A stretch of 64,000 nucleotides of DNA from Rhodobacteraceae bacterium Alg231-04 (GCA_900143635.1 FREY01000004.1:408097-472096); one strand, 5' to 3'; numbered from the stretch's first letter, positions 25,975 to 35,656 are shown. The notes: generated from the letters alone by a model not told the origin. A program made the numbers and translations.

Positions 25975-26453
25975 TATGCCGCCTCCCGCATTTCTGCTGC
26001 CGCGTCCATGACGGCGCGAATGATCTTGTCATAGCCGGTGCAGCGGCAGAGATTGCCGGCCAGCCAATAGCGCACTTCGGTCTCGGTCGGGTCGGGATTC
26101 TTTTCCAGCAGGGATTTTGCTGCAATCAGAATACCGGGGGTGCAAACGCCACATTGCAGCGCGGCATGTTCGATGAACTTGCGCTGCAGCGGATGCAGCG
26201 TTTCACCTTCAGCAATGCCCTCTACAGTTTTGATTTCCTTACCTTCTGCCTCAACCCCCAACACAAGGCAGGAGCATACAAGACGGTCGTCCATGGTGAC
26301 CGAGCAAGCGCCGCAATCGCCGGTGCCGCAGCCTTCTTTGGCACCTGTGAGGTTCAGCTGATCGCGCAGCACGTCCAGCAGGGTTTCACGCGGATCGCAG
26401 AGGTATTCGGTGCTGTCACCGTTGATCGAGGTGGTTACGTGGACCTTGCTCAT
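25974..26453 (-). CDS. molybdenum hydroxylase small (2Fe-2S) subunit
   Basis: The 159-residue electron-transfer subunit binds two [2Fe-2S] clusters. The plant-type cluster is formed by GCGTGDCGACSV plus VCSC (about residues 42-62), and the helical second cluster by QCGVCTPG and LAGNLCRCTGY (about 100-140). All eight cysteines are present. It passes electrons from the molybdenum site to FAD in the neighbouring subunit. Start and stop overlap both neighbours by a few bases. Confidence 0.93.
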   Translation of the reverse strand: MSKVHVTTSINGDSTEYLCDPRETLLDVLRDQLNLTGAKEGCGTGDCGACSVTMDDRLVCSCLVLGVEAEGKEIKTVEGIAEGETLHPLQRKFIEHAALQCGVCTPGILIAAKSLLEKNPDPTETEVRYWLAGNLCRCTGYDKIIRAVMDAAAEMREAA

Positions 26454-27316
26454 TTGGTCTCTCCCTTTGCGCGCCCATAGGCGATTTTCGCGGTGCGCTG
26501 TGCGAGCACGCCCGCCACATGGGTGCGGAATTTCACGGTGCCGCGTTTGTCGGTGATCGGATTGCAGGCGGCCGAGGCGGCCTCGGCCAGCCTGTCCAAT
26601 GCGGCCTCATCCAGGGTGGAGCCGATGATCGTATCCGCGCAGGCCTGAACCAGCAGCACGGTTGGGGCAACGGCCCCCAGTGATACGCGCGCTTCGGTGA
26701 TCACATCGCCATCGAGCCGCAGGTTCACACCGCAACCCACCACCGCGATGTCCATTTCAGTACGCGGGATGAAGCGCAGATAGGCGTCCCCACCGTTGTC
26801 GCCGCGCGGCGGGATATGCACCGCCGAGATCAGCTCTCCCTTGGATAGGCTGGTGCGACCGGGGGCAACGGGGATGTCCTCTGCCTTGACGCGGCGGCTG
26901 CCGTCCGGGCCGGATACTGTCACCTCGACACCGGCTGCGACCATGGCGGGCACGCTGTCGGCAGCCGGAGAGGCGTTGCACAGGTTGCCCGTTAGTGTGG
27001 CGCGCCCCTGTACCTGGGTTGATCCGATCAGATCCATGCCTTCGACCACGCCGGGCCATTCGGCGCCCAGCTCGGCGTGCTCTTTCATTTCAGCGCCTGG
27101 GGTTGCGACACCAATGGTCCAACCGCCGTCAGCGCCGCGAATGATGTCACGAACGCCGTCTATATGTTTGATATCAATCAGTGTATCCGGTGTGACGATA
27201 TCCGCGCGCATCTGGACGAGCACATCGGTGCCGCCGGCCAGAAAGCGTGTCACCCCGCTTGCATCCCGCGCAAGGCTGGCCGCCTCAGCAAAGCTGGCTG
27301 GTGTGAGATATTTCAT
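26450..27316 (-). CDS. molybdenum hydroxylase FAD-binding medium subunit
   Basis: The 288-residue subunit holds FAD and passes electrons to the final acceptor. It shows the two pyrophosphate-binding motifs of the CoxM/HcrB type: FLAGGTDVLVQMRADI near residue 25 and QGRATLTGNLCNASPAADSVPA near residue 102. The C-terminal CO dehydrogenase flavoprotein domain follows (GVNLRLDGDVITEARVSLGAVAPT). It is the first gene of the four-gene operon; the promoter should lie in the 27317-27425 region. Confidence 0.92.
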   Translation of the reverse strand: MKYLTPASFAEAASLARDASGVTRFLAGGTDVLVQMRADIVTPDTLIDIKHIDGVRDIIRGADGGWTIGVATPGAEMKEHAELGAEWPGVVEGMDLIGSTQVQGRATLTGNLCNASPAADSVPAMVAAGVEVTVSGPDGSRRVKAEDIPVAPGRTSLSKGELISAVHIPPRGDNGGDAYLRFIPRTEMDIAVVGCGVNLRLDGDVITEARVSLGAVAPTVLLVQACADTIIGSTLDEAALDRLAEAASAACNPITDKRGTVKFRTHVAGVLAQRTAKIAYGRAKGETK

Positions 27317-27425
27317 GAGAATCCTCGCGTTGCCCCGGAGCGCCCGGGCGTTTCAACGCAAGATAGAGACTCGCCCCAACCCCGTCTATCCGCAAGCGAC
27401 ATCGGACAGGACGTTTATCGACCAA

Positions 27426-27635
27426 TCAGCCGGCCCGCAGTCCGCGGTCATAGGCTTCGGTCAGGATCAGATCCCACTTTGGGGGCGTGCTGCGGAACTC
27501 TGGTTCTATGTCGCAGGTTAGCGGTGTCCGTAATCCAAGCGGAACGGTTCTGGCAGCAGATGAAACATAGGTTTCAAGCAGCCAGAAATTGTCAATTTCA
27601 GGTTTTTCGGAGATCAGTGTGCTTAATAACGTCAC
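27426..27635 (-). pseudogene. possible gene remnant in a long intergenic stretch
   Basis: Between 27317 and 27845 I find no complete gene. One minus-strand frame of 69 residues from a GTG, ending PPKWDLILTEAYDRGLRAG, has codon use like a coding sequence in its last third, which suggests the tail of a decayed gene. The stretch upstream of it (27640-27840) is AT-rich. No family is recognised and it may be noncoding. Confidence 0.22.
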
Positions 27636-27845
27636 GGTCTAAATCATTGTATTTGTGGGTTTTGAAAGGAATATGCGAATAGCGGTCGGAGTATTGATTG
27701 TTGAAGCGCACCCTGTAATTGGGTGATCTTTCGGCAATTACCTCTTTAGTTGTAACATGGTTAGCGCAATCATGCCAATGGCGATTTGTTGCAAATGTCA
27801 CGGCTATTTTGAAACTTTACAACAGGGCGACCCGCCTTCAGACCG

Positions 27846-28895
27846 CTACCGATAACCTGTCATTTCCAAGTAACCGACGCCGGAATGACTGCCCGATGCA
27901 TGCACAGGCCCCTCCCAATAGGTTACAGAATGATCCATCCAAGACGCAGGGTTCAAAGCATTGATTGTCACAGCGAGGTTATGGGCAGGCACTTTGACCT
28001 GCCACTCGACCGGGATTTGGCTGTCTGCCCCTTCGGCGAACTCGACAGGACGGGCGATGAATTCCCCGGGCGCCAGCGGTTCAGCGGTGCCATCCGGGTT
28101 GATCCAGGTTCCGGAGGAAAACTCACCCGTACTGCTGCGAAGCCGGAAACCCATCAGTTTGCTGCCGGTGTCGAAATGCAGCGAAAACCAATCCCAGCCT
28201 TTCTGCTCTGCTGAAAGCGGCTGGCTGGACCATTCCCTGTCCAGCCAGGCGGATCCGGTGACCTTCACCGGCCCTTCAGGCAGACTGAGCGTGCCGGATG
28301 CCCTGTAACCCGGTTGCGAATAATAGTGGCTTGCCTGCCCATCGGGGGATTTTACCGAATAACCAAAATCGCCGTTCAAAACATAAGGAGTGTCCGCTAA
28401 TAGATTTAAAGTATAGGAGAAATCCTCTCCATATGCGGAAACGCTTAGAGGGGTCAAATCAGCGCCGGTTGACGCCATCTGCCAATTTCCGATCCAGGCA
28501 GTGAATGGATTGGCATCGACGCCGGCAGTCCCAAGGCCACCGCGTTCAAGACGTTCGGTTGTCAGGTGCATTTGCGCGGATGTGACTGCGGCATGGCCCA
28601 TCCAGATCTGCGGGTTGTCCCATCCAGCAGCCTGACCCGGTCGCAGGGCGCTGCGAAATAGGGTCCATTGAACCCCAAAGGCGCGACCGTTTTCATCTTG
28701 GAGGTTGGCGGTCAGATACCACCATTCGATGCGGTAGTTGGGGTGTGCTGCGTGATCTTTCGGGAATGTAATCTCATAATCTGGGCGTGGGTTTTCAAAC
28801 CCTTCGGCAACGGTTCCCAATCCGGCGAACCCCTGTCCAATGGCAGCAAGGGGCAGGACGGAGACCAGAAATGCCAGAATGATCCTAGCGTTCAT
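27846..28895 (-). CDS. AttH/CrtC-like exported lipocalin-domain protein
   Basis: The 349-residue protein has a signal peptide (residues 1-20, MNARIILAFLVSVLPLAAIG) followed by two lipocalin-like halves: FPKDHAAHPNYRIEWWYLTANLQDENGRAFGVQWTLFRS and later SAWLDREWSSQPLSAEQKGWDWFSLHFDTGSKLMGFRLR. This is the family of AttH and of carotenoid 1,2-hydratase. I chose the ATG at 28895, which overlaps the permease gene by 11 bases. In the Agrobacterium att cluster a similar protein is linked to ABC transporter genes, as here. It may accept or release a hydrophobic cargo in the periplasm. Confidence 0.87.
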   Translation of the reverse strand: MNARIILAFLVSVLPLAAIGQGFAGLGTVAEGFENPRPDYEITFPKDHAAHPNYRIEWWYLTANLQDENGRAFGVQWTLFRSALRPGQAAGWDNPQIWMGHAAVTSAQMHLTTERLERGGLGTAGVDANPFTAWIGNWQMASTGADLTPLSVSAYGEDFSYTLNLLADTPYVLNGDFGYSVKSPDGQASHYYSQPGYRASGTLSLPEGPVKVTGSAWLDREWSSQPLSAEQKGWDWFSLHFDTGSKLMGFRLRSSTGEFSSGTWINPDGTAEPLAPGEFIARPVEFAEGADSQIPVEWQVKVPAHNLAVTINALNPASWMDHSVTYWEGPVHASGSHSGVGYLEMTGYR

Positions 28896-31290
28896 TGTTG
28901 AATCCTCCGAGCAGGGCGGCGGGTTGCAAATACCACAGTCTGAGGCAGGGAATGGCAGCGGCAATGGCGGCTGCTGTGATCGAAAGTATGGCCATTTTCA
29001 ACCATTCGTCAGGGAAGAAATGCAAAGGCAACTGCCAGCCGAAGGCTTCGGGATTGATGATTTTCAGGAGTATCCATGCCAGCACAAGGCCGAGCGGCAG
29101 GGCAACCAAAAAGGTCAGCAGAGCAAGCACCAGACTGCGGGTGAGATCCAGTATGGCAAGATGCCTGCGTGTCACCCCCAGCGCCAGCAGCGGTGCAAGC
29201 TGGGACAGTCGCCGATCCCAAAGGGTGAGAAGGTTGGTGAAAATGGCAAACCCAGCAACCGCGAGCGTGAGGATGCCCAACGCATCAGTCACCAGGAATG
29301 TGCGATCAAAAATCGACAGCGCGCGAGCCTTTACCGCTGATTGATTGACGGGATTTGTACCCTCAAAATCAGGCTCTTGAGAGATGAGGTTGATGATGTC
29401 TTCAACGCGGGTCTTGTCCATGTGCAGTGCGAAACGCCGACTGGGGATGCCGGGAAACAGGGTGTCCAGTTGCGCCATGGAGACTACCACCTGACCGTGC
29501 GGATTTCCGTAATCAGAATAGATGCCCACCACTTTGAAACTGGCAGAGGGAGTCAGCGCAAAGGGATCGCCAAGGTTGATGTCTTCACGCCGTGCCAGTT
29601 GCTCACTGATCAGAATGCCGGTACCAGCGGCCACTGCGCCCCAAGGTTCAAGCCCAGCGCTGAGCATTGGCCAATGGCTCCGATAGCTTGGATGGTTGAC
29701 GACACCGTAAATCTCCAACCGTCGCTGACCGTAGGTGCCTTCGGCCGAACGCAGGGGCAGGGCGGCGATGTCCTGATCCGCGGCCCAGTCGACCAGAGAA
29801 CCGGCCTGAGCATCGGTCTGGACTGTCACATAGATCTGTGCAGACAGGCGCTGATCCATCCAAGTCTGAAAGGTCAGACGAAAACTGCCGGCCATGGTGC
29901 TGACACCGATATTGGCCGTCAGCGCAAGAAGCAGGGCCATCAGCGCCAGCGACAGGCCCGGCAGCTGGGCCTGAAGGTCGCTCCAGAACCATTCGGCCAA
30001 GGGGCTCTGTGTTTTGCGGGCAACGGCGCGGGCCACTGTTGCCAGCGCCAAGGGCAGGCAGAGTGCAACGCCCAGCAGGATGCCGGACAAAAAGGTGAAC
30101 CCGGCAATCAGCCCGCCGCTCTGGAGGGCAAGGAACCCGCCACCGATGAGGCATAGCCCTGATAGCGCCAGTTTCTTTGTCGAGGTGCTGGCGGCCTCTG
30201 CCCAGGCGTGAACCCCCGGTGCAGACAAGAGCGGCAGGCGGGAAATCTTCCACAGGGTGTGGCTGCCAGCGGCTATGGCGCCGAAAAGGGACATAGCGAT
30301 ACCGGAAAAGATCCAGTCCGAACGGATGGACAGGCTGTTTGTTTGTGCAGCACCATAGAGGCCCTGCAAGGTGGCATCCACACCGGGTAAAAGCGCGCCA
30401 GCTGCGAAATAGCCAAGGCAGACCCCGGCAAGGCCACTGAGAAGTGCTAGCAACAAGAGCTCGGCCATGAGAAGCGAGACCGCCTCCTTCCATGGCAATC
30501 CAAGAGCGCGCAGGCTGCGCAAGGTGGCGCGGCGTTGTTCGGCAGCCAGACCAATGGCGCCATGCACGATGAACAGGCCAACCGTGAAGGCAAGCAACGC
30601 AAAAGCTGTGAGGTTGAGGTGAAAACTGTCCGCCAAAGCCGCAGGGCCAATCGGTGTGTTGGCGGCAGACAAGATGAGATCCGGGGCCAGTACCGACAGC
30701 TCCGTCAGGCCTGACTGCTGTTGGTCGGCAATGATCAGTCTGGATATGGAGTTGTTATTTTTCAGCAGCTTTGCGGCAGTAGCTATATCGGTCAATACCA
30801 TGCCGTCCGGCAGGCTGTCGGTGGCAAAAACCTCTGATGTTGCGGGCGCGTTGGTCAGGGCAGCGGCTGTTGCGGTGGAGGCCGCCAATTGCCCCGGCAG
30901 GGTTAGAAATCCGATTGGGTCTGGGGCGTTATCAGCAGGGCTTAGTGCGGGCAACGGCGGGTGGGTCAGCATTTCGATACCAAGGACACGCAAAGGCCCA
31001 GCCGCGGATATCCAGCGCCCCTCCAGTACCGGGCTCAACCGCCAGCCGTGGCGCACAAGGTCTGTATACTGGCTGAGCGGGATCAGGCCATTCTTTGCAG
31101 TCAGTGTTGCGTATTGCGGTGTTTGGGTCATCGCTGCCGCTCGGGCATAGCTGGCCTTGGCTTCGCTGTTTATGGCCTGAACCGCAGTCCAGAGCGCCGT
31201 GGCCAAGGCCAGCCCGGCGCAAAGGGTGGCCAGTTGCACCGGATGGCGACGCCAATGTGACAGCAGGGTGAGGAAGGCGGCGTATCTCAC
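28885..31290 (-). CDS. FtsX-family ABC transporter permease
   Basis: This 801-residue permease has an N-terminal transmembrane helix (about residues 18-36), a long periplasmic part, a central group of helices (about 225-430 with GAIGLAAEQRRATLRSLRALGLPWKEAVSLLMAELLLLALLSG) and a C-terminal FtsX domain (LTLWDRRLSQLAPLLALGVTRRHLAILDLTRSLVLALLTFL). Proteins of this type (LolC/MacB-like) extract substrates from the membrane rather than importing solutes. It overlaps the ATPase gene by four bases upstream and the lipocalin gene downstream, so the three genes form one operon. Confidence 0.88.
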   Translation of the reverse strand: MRYAAFLTLLSHWRRHPVQLATLCAGLALATALWTAVQAINSEAKASYARAAAMTQTPQYATLTAKNGLIPLSQYTDLVRHGWRLSPVLEGRWISAAGPLRVLGIEMLTHPPLPALSPADNAPDPIGFLTLPGQLAASTATAAALTNAPATSEVFATDSLPDGMVLTDIATAAKLLKNNNSISRLIIADQQQSGLTELSVLAPDLILSAANTPIGPAALADSFHLNLTAFALLAFTVGLFIVHGAIGLAAEQRRATLRSLRALGLPWKEAVSLLMAELLLLALLSGLAGVCLGYFAAGALLPGVDATLQGLYGAAQTNSLSIRSDWIFSGIAMSLFGAIAAGSHTLWKISRLPLLSAPGVHAWAEAASTSTKKLALSGLCLIGGGFLALQSGGLIAGFTFLSGILLGVALCLPLALATVARAVARKTQSPLAEWFWSDLQAQLPGLSLALMALLLALTANIGVSTMAGSFRLTFQTWMDQRLSAQIYVTVQTDAQAGSLVDWAADQDIAALPLRSAEGTYGQRRLEIYGVVNHPSYRSHWPMLSAGLEPWGAVAAGTGILISEQLARREDINLGDPFALTPSASFKVVGIYSDYGNPHGQVVVSMAQLDTLFPGIPSRRFALHMDKTRVEDIINLISQEPDFEGTNPVNQSAVKARALSIFDRTFLVTDALGILTLAVAGFAIFTNLLTLWDRRLSQLAPLLALGVTRRHLAILDLTRSLVLALLTFLVALPLGLVLAWILLKIINPEAFGWQLPLHFFPDEWLKMAILSITAAAIAAAIPCLRLWYLQPAALLGGFNNER

Positions 31291-31943
31291 GCCAACTGTC
31301 CGTTGCGCAGATGCAGGCGGCGGTCCAGCCGGGCGGCGATCGTGTTTGAGTGGGTGACCAGAAACAGGGCGGTTCCGGTTTCCCGGACCAGATCCAGCAT
31401 CAAGTCGAGTACTGCCGCGCTGGCGGTCTCATCCAGATTGCCGGTGGGTTCATCCGCCAGTAACAGCTGCGGGCGCGCCGCGAGTGCGCGACCAATGGCG
31501 ACCCTTTGCTGCTGCCCCCCCGACAGTTGCTCGGGATAGCGGTTCTCCAGCCCGTCCAGCCCCAGCTTGGTGGTTAACTGCCGCTGCCAGATCGGGTCGT
31601 GGCGGCCGCACAGCCGGGCGTGGAGCGCCAGATTTTGTGAGACGGTCAGCGATGGAACAAGGTTGAACTGTTGAAAGACAAGCGCGACCGGCCCGCGGCG
31701 CAGGGCGGAGCGGCCACTGTCCGGCAGGGTTGAAAGGGCGGTGCCTGCCAGCGTGATCTCACCCCGGTCAAAGTCGTCCAGCCCGGCAATCAGATGCAGG
31801 AGGGTGCTTTTTCCGGAACCGCTCTCTCCTGTTAGCGCCAGCGTGCTACCGCCATCCAGGTCAAGCTGCACCCCTTGCAGAACAGCCCGGTCCGGCGGCT
31901 GGCCTGGATAGGATTTCCACAGATCGTGGATGGTTAGCAACAT
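31287..31943 (-). CDS. ABC transporter ATPase (LolD/MacB type)
   Basis: The 218-residue ATPase powers the permease encoded next. It has Walker A GESGSGKST, Q-loop VFQQFNLVPSLTV, signature LSGGQQQRVAIGRAL, Walker B LLLADEPTGNLDE and the H-loop TH. I chose ATG 31943 because homology starts there and GGTGAG precedes it; 15 upstream residues are not typical. The QQFNLVPSLTV stretch places it with LolD-like exporters. Confidence 0.93.
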   Translation of the reverse strand: MLLTIHDLWKSYPGQPPDRAVLQGVQLDLDGGSTLALTGESGSGKSTLLHLIAGLDDFDRGEITLAGTALSTLPDSGRSALRRGPVALVFQQFNLVPSLTVSQNLALHARLCGRHDPIWQRQLTTKLGLDGLENRYPEQLSGGQQQRVAIGRALAARPQLLLADEPTGNLDETASAAVLDLMLDLVRETGTALFLVTHSNTIAARLDRRLHLRNGQLA

Positions 31944-32093
31944 GGGCGTCTCACCTCGGCGCTTTGTGATGGAGTTATCTGACGCCATGGCGGCTGGTCT
32001 GTCCAGCGCGCGTGGGCCAAGCTGAGGAAAGAACTGGGCAAACCGGGCCCGGTGCTGCTAACGGTTGCGGTGGGCAGAGCGGAGGACAGCGGA

Positions 32094-32534
32094 ATGACAA
32101 TGCTACAGCAGATCATGTGGGGGAGCCTCTACCTGTCGGCTTGTGTTCTTCTGGAAGTGGCGCTTTTGGTGGCCTGTGCAAGCACGCTGATCCGGATCAG
32201 TCAGCGCATAAAACACCGCAGAGCCTTTGTCAGAAATGGCACTACGATTTTCACGGCCCTGTCGTTCATCCTGTTGGCGCATACTCTGCACGTCTGGATC
32301 TGGTCGACGGTTTTTGTCTTTACCGGCACCTTGCCGGAGTGGAATTCAGCGCTCTACTTCTCGCTCGTGACCTATACGACGCTGGGCTATGGCGACATCG
32401 TTCTGGGGCCGGGGTTGCGGATATTTGCGGCCTTTGCCGCGGTGACTGGCCTGTTGGCCTTTGGCCTGTCGACGGCCTTTCTGGTCGCCCTGATGGGCCG
32501 GATATTTCGGTCCCTGCCTGTCAACGGCAACTAG
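32094..32534 (+). CDS. two-transmembrane potassium channel protein
   Basis: This 146-residue membrane protein has transmembrane helices near residues 8-30, 50-75 and 105-135 with a pore loop between the last two. The selectivity filter TYTTLGYGDI is intact, as in K+ channels (TxGYGD). No regulatory domain is attached. I chose ATG 32094, preceded by GGAGGA at about 10 bases. It is transcribed away from the ABC operon, and its stop overlaps the end of the convergent cls gene by four bases. Confidence 0.85.
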   Translation: MTMLQQIMWGSLYLSACVLLEVALLVACASTLIRISQRIKHRRAFVRNGTTIFTALSFILLAHTLHVWIWSTVFVFTGTLPEWNSALYFSLVTYTTLGYGDIVLGPGLRIFAAFAAVTGLLAFGLSTAFLVALMGRIFRSLPVNGN

Positions 32535-33946
32535 AGCAGCGGCGCAAAGAGCCGTGCGACCGGCGCGCCAAGGCGAATGGCCAGTTTCTGATCCGCCAAA
32601 CGTGTGTCGTGTTCCGTGCAGCGGGTGATATCATCCTCGAGCATTGTGCGGACCTGACGTGCGAAATCCTCATCAAAAACAAAGGCCATCGCCTCAAAGT
32701 TCAACCGGAATGACCGGTTGTCGAGATTGGCGGTGCCGATCCCCGAAAGCCGTTCATCGATCAGGATGACCTTTTGATGCATGAACCCATCCCGATAGCG
32801 CAGGACAGTTACGCCCGCGTCACGCAGGTCATCAAAATACGAGAATGCGGCCAGCCACGGCGCATAGTGATCAGCGATATCAGGCACCACGACCCGGACA
32901 TCCAGCCCGCGCAAAGCCGCGTTTTTGAGTGCGGCAATCACATCAAGGTCGGGAACGAAATACGGAGAGGCAATCCAGATCCTATCCCGCGCGGCCGCAA
33001 TGGCCGAAAAGAACATCATCGATCCGTTTTCGGTATTGTCGCCGGGGCCGGTGGCCGCCACCAACACGGGAACCCCGTCCGCATCTGCCGCGGCGTTCCA
33101 GTCCAGCAGCTCCAGCAGCGGTTCTTCGGTCAGCCAATGCCAGTCTTCTGCAAAGACCTGTTGAAGCTGCAGCACGGCGGGCCCTTCAAGGCGAATATTT
33201 GTGTCACGCCAGGGGGTTAAAACCGGATCCTGCCCCAGATATTCCACCCCGATATTCAGCCCGCCGGTAAATCCAACCCGCCCGTCAGCGATGAGCGTCT
33301 TGCGGTGATTGCGAAAATTCAGCTGAAAGCGGTGTTTCGGGCCACGACGCGTGGCCGGGTCAACAAGGTTCACACCGGCTGCGGCAAGTGCATCGGAATA
33401 GGCGTAGGGCAACGCATGGCTGCCAACCCGGTCGCACATGAACCAGACGGTGACACCGCGTTGGGCAGCGGCAATCATCCGGTCGCGCAACTGGCGCCCC
33501 AATGCATCATCGCGAACGATATAGAACTGCACCAATAGATAGTCTTGTGCCGCATCCATGGCGGTGAACATGGCCTCAAATGCGACGGCCCCATTGATGA
33601 GAAGCTGGCAGCGGTTGCCGTCTGAAACCCTGAAACCGGCAACGGCCTCCAGTGGGGCGGGGTTTATGCCCAGCGTGTCAGGGTCGGGATTTACCTCTCG
33701 CTCGGCTGGGTGCAACCGTTGGGTCAGTCTTTGTGATTTACGCCGTGTGTTCCGGTAGCTTTTGAACCGATGGTGGCCAAAAAACATATAGGCGGGAATG
33801 GCCACAATCGGCAGCGCCAACAGGAAGACCACCCAGCCCATCGCCCCTTGTGGTGTGCGTGCGGTACGCGCGGCGCTGAGCGCGGAAAGACCGGCAATCG
33901 TCCACATCACAACGATGGCTAGGGTGCTGATTACAATCCAGAACAT
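32531..33946 (-). CDS. cls: cardiolipin synthase (phospholipase D family)
   Basis: The enzyme makes cardiolipin from phosphatidylglycerol in the inner membrane. The 471-residue protein has two N-terminal transmembrane helices (residues 3-22 and 36-58) and two HKD catalytic motifs: NHRKTLIADGRVGFTGG near residue 213 and HQKVILIDERLSGIGTANLDNRSF near residue 393. The length and the two helices match bacterial ClsA. It converges with the K+ channel gene. Confidence 0.93.
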   Translation of the reverse strand: MFWIVISTLAIVVMWTIAGLSALSAARTARTPQGAMGWVVFLLALPIVAIPAYMFFGHHRFKSYRNTRRKSQRLTQRLHPAEREVNPDPDTLGINPAPLEAVAGFRVSDGNRCQLLINGAVAFEAMFTAMDAAQDYLLVQFYIVRDDALGRQLRDRMIAAAQRGVTVWFMCDRVGSHALPYAYSDALAAAGVNLVDPATRRGPKHRFQLNFRNHRKTLIADGRVGFTGGLNIGVEYLGQDPVLTPWRDTNIRLEGPAVLQLQQVFAEDWHWLTEEPLLELLDWNAAADADGVPVLVAATGPGDNTENGSMMFFSAIAAARDRIWIASPYFVPDLDVIAALKNAALRGLDVRVVVPDIADHYAPWLAAFSYFDDLRDAGVTVLRYRDGFMHQKVILIDERLSGIGTANLDNRSFRLNFEAMAFVFDEDFARQVRTMLEDDITRCTEHDTRLADQKLAIRLGAPVARLFAPLL

Positions 33947-34020
33947 CTGCCCGCCTTATGAGCTGCCCAATGCCATAATGATAGGCCAGCACCGCCGCAG
34001 CGTCCACATGCGGGCGCCGA

Positions 34021-34056
34021 AAAAGCAACGGGCCGCCTGTGAAACAGACGGCCCGT
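34021..34056 (-). terminator. Rho-independent terminator of the sulfatase gene
   Basis: The arms ACGGGCCGCCTGT and ACAGACGGCCCGT form a 13-base-pair stem with one mismatch and a three-base loop. On the minus strand TTGCTTTTTC follows. Confidence 0.8.
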
Positions 34057-34081
34057 GTCGTGGGTTGTTGTGTCTAGGAAA

Positions 34082-35656
34082 TCAGTCGCCGACCGGCGCG
34101 ACCATCTTCTCCATCACCTGTTCCAGCGAGAAGCTTGCAGCCTTTTGACGTGGAGGGAACTCCTGGAATGTAGACAGGAACTGCCCAACATAGGCCTGTG
34201 CGGGAACCAACAGATATGCCCGGTCCAGCAGCCAGTCGTAATAGGTGTTGGACGTGCGGTAGGAACGTTCATAGGGGTCGCGGCGAAGGTGGAAAATCAG
34301 GGGCACACGCAGCGGTGTGAAGGGTTCCGCCCAGGCACGCAGGGTGGTGTAAGCGCGCTGCTCCAGGAAGATCATTTTCCAGTCTTCATAGCGCAGAGCC
34401 GTCAGGTCACCGTCATCCGAGAAATAGAAGACTTCTTTGCGAGGGCCTTCTTCCTCTTCGCCCAGAAGATGCGGCAGGAAATTATAGCCATCCAGATGGA
34501 CCTTGTATTCGCGACCAATGGCCTGAACACCGCCCTGTTTCAGCTCTTCCTTGATATTGTCCCGTCCGGCAGCGGCCAGGTAGGTCGGCAGCCAGTCCAT
34601 GTGGTGCATGATTTCGTTTGAAACCGAGCCCGCTTCGATATTTCCGGGCCAGCGCACCATTGAGGGCACCCGCCAGCCACCTTCCCAGTTGGTGTTCTTT
34701 TCACCAAAGAAAGGCGTCATCGCCGCATCAGGCCAGGTGTTCATATGCGGGCCATTGTCGGTCGAGTAATGCACGATGGTGTTGTCGGTGAGGCCCAGCT
34801 CGTCGATCAGGTCCAGCAGCTGGCCGACATGCATGTCATGTTCGACCATGCCGTCGCTGTATTCATCCTGACCAGAAATGCCGCGCAACTCGTCCTTCAC
34901 ATGGGTGCGGAAATGCATCCGGGTGCCGTTCCACCAAACATAAAAGGGCTTGCCCTGTTCGTTAGCGCGTTTAATGAAATCGATGGCGCCGGCGATGGTT
35001 TCATCATCGACCGTTTCCATCCGCTTCTTGGTCAGCGGGCCGGTGTCGTCGATGGAACCATCAGCAGAGGAGCTGATCACCCCGCGCGGGCCAAATGCCT
35101 CGCGGAAGGTGCGGCCATCAGCCATGATCCGATCGCCTGGATAGTCTTCGTTTTCGGGCTCTTCCTCAGCGTTCAGATGGTAGAGGTTGCCAAAAAACTC
35201 ATCAAATCCATGATTTGTCGGAAGATGCTCATCCTTGTCACCAAGGTGGTTCTTGCCAAACTGCCCCGTGACATAGCCTTCGGCCTTTAGCAGACCGGCT
35301 ATGGTCGGGTCTTCTTCCTGCATGCCGAGTTCGGCACCCGGCAATCCAACCTTTGACAGGCCGGTGCGGAAAACTGATTGCCCCATGATGTAGGAGGATC
35401 GACCGGCGGTGCAGGACTGTTCGCCGTAATAATCCGTGAAAATCATGCCCTCATCGGCAATACGGTCGATATTCGGCGTCCTGTACCCCATCAGACCCAT
35501 AGTGTAGGCGCTGATGTTGGATTGGCCGATGTCGTCGCCCCAAATCACCAGAATATTGGGTTTGCTACTATCCTGAGCAACAGCAGCTGCGGTAGTAAGG
35601 CCCGCGGCTAGGGCTGTTGTGGCCGCCAGGCGCAGGCCTGTTTGTAACCATGTCAT
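34082..35656 (-). CDS. exported arylsulfatase (sulfatase family)
   Basis: The 524-residue protein has a signal peptide (residues 1-28) and a sulfatase domain. The active-site cysteine that becomes formylglycine is C82 in SCTAGRSSYIMGQSVFRTG, which fits C-x-A/P-x-R. Metal ligands are the Asp pair in ILVIWGDDIGQSN (residues 41-42) and those in HYSTDNGPHMNTWPDAAM. It would release sulfate from sulfated esters in the periplasm; the natural substrate, for example algal polysaccharide, is unknown. A matching formylglycine-generating enzyme is not in the window. Confidence 0.9.
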   Translation of the reverse strand: MTWLQTGLRLAATTALAAGLTTAAAVAQDSSKPNILVIWGDDIGQSNISAYTMGLMGYRTPNIDRIADEGMIFTDYYGEQSCTAGRSSYIMGQSVFRTGLSKVGLPGAELGMQEEDPTIAGLLKAEGYVTGQFGKNHLGDKDEHLPTNHGFDEFFGNLYHLNAEEEPENEDYPGDRIMADGRTFREAFGPRGVISSSADGSIDDTGPLTKKRMETVDDETIAGAIDFIKRANEQGKPFYVWWNGTRMHFRTHVKDELRGISGQDEYSDGMVEHDMHVGQLLDLIDELGLTDNTIVHYSTDNGPHMNTWPDAAMTPFFGEKNTNWEGGWRVPSMVRWPGNIEAGSVSNEIMHHMDWLPTYLAAAGRDNIKEELKQGGVQAIGREYKVHLDGYNFLPHLLGEEEEGPRKEVFYFSDDGDLTALRYEDWKMIFLEQRAYTTLRAWAEPFTPLRVPLIFHLRRDPYERSYRTSNTYYDWLLDRAYLLVPAQAYVGQFLSTFQEFPPRQKAASFSLEQVMEKMVAPVGD

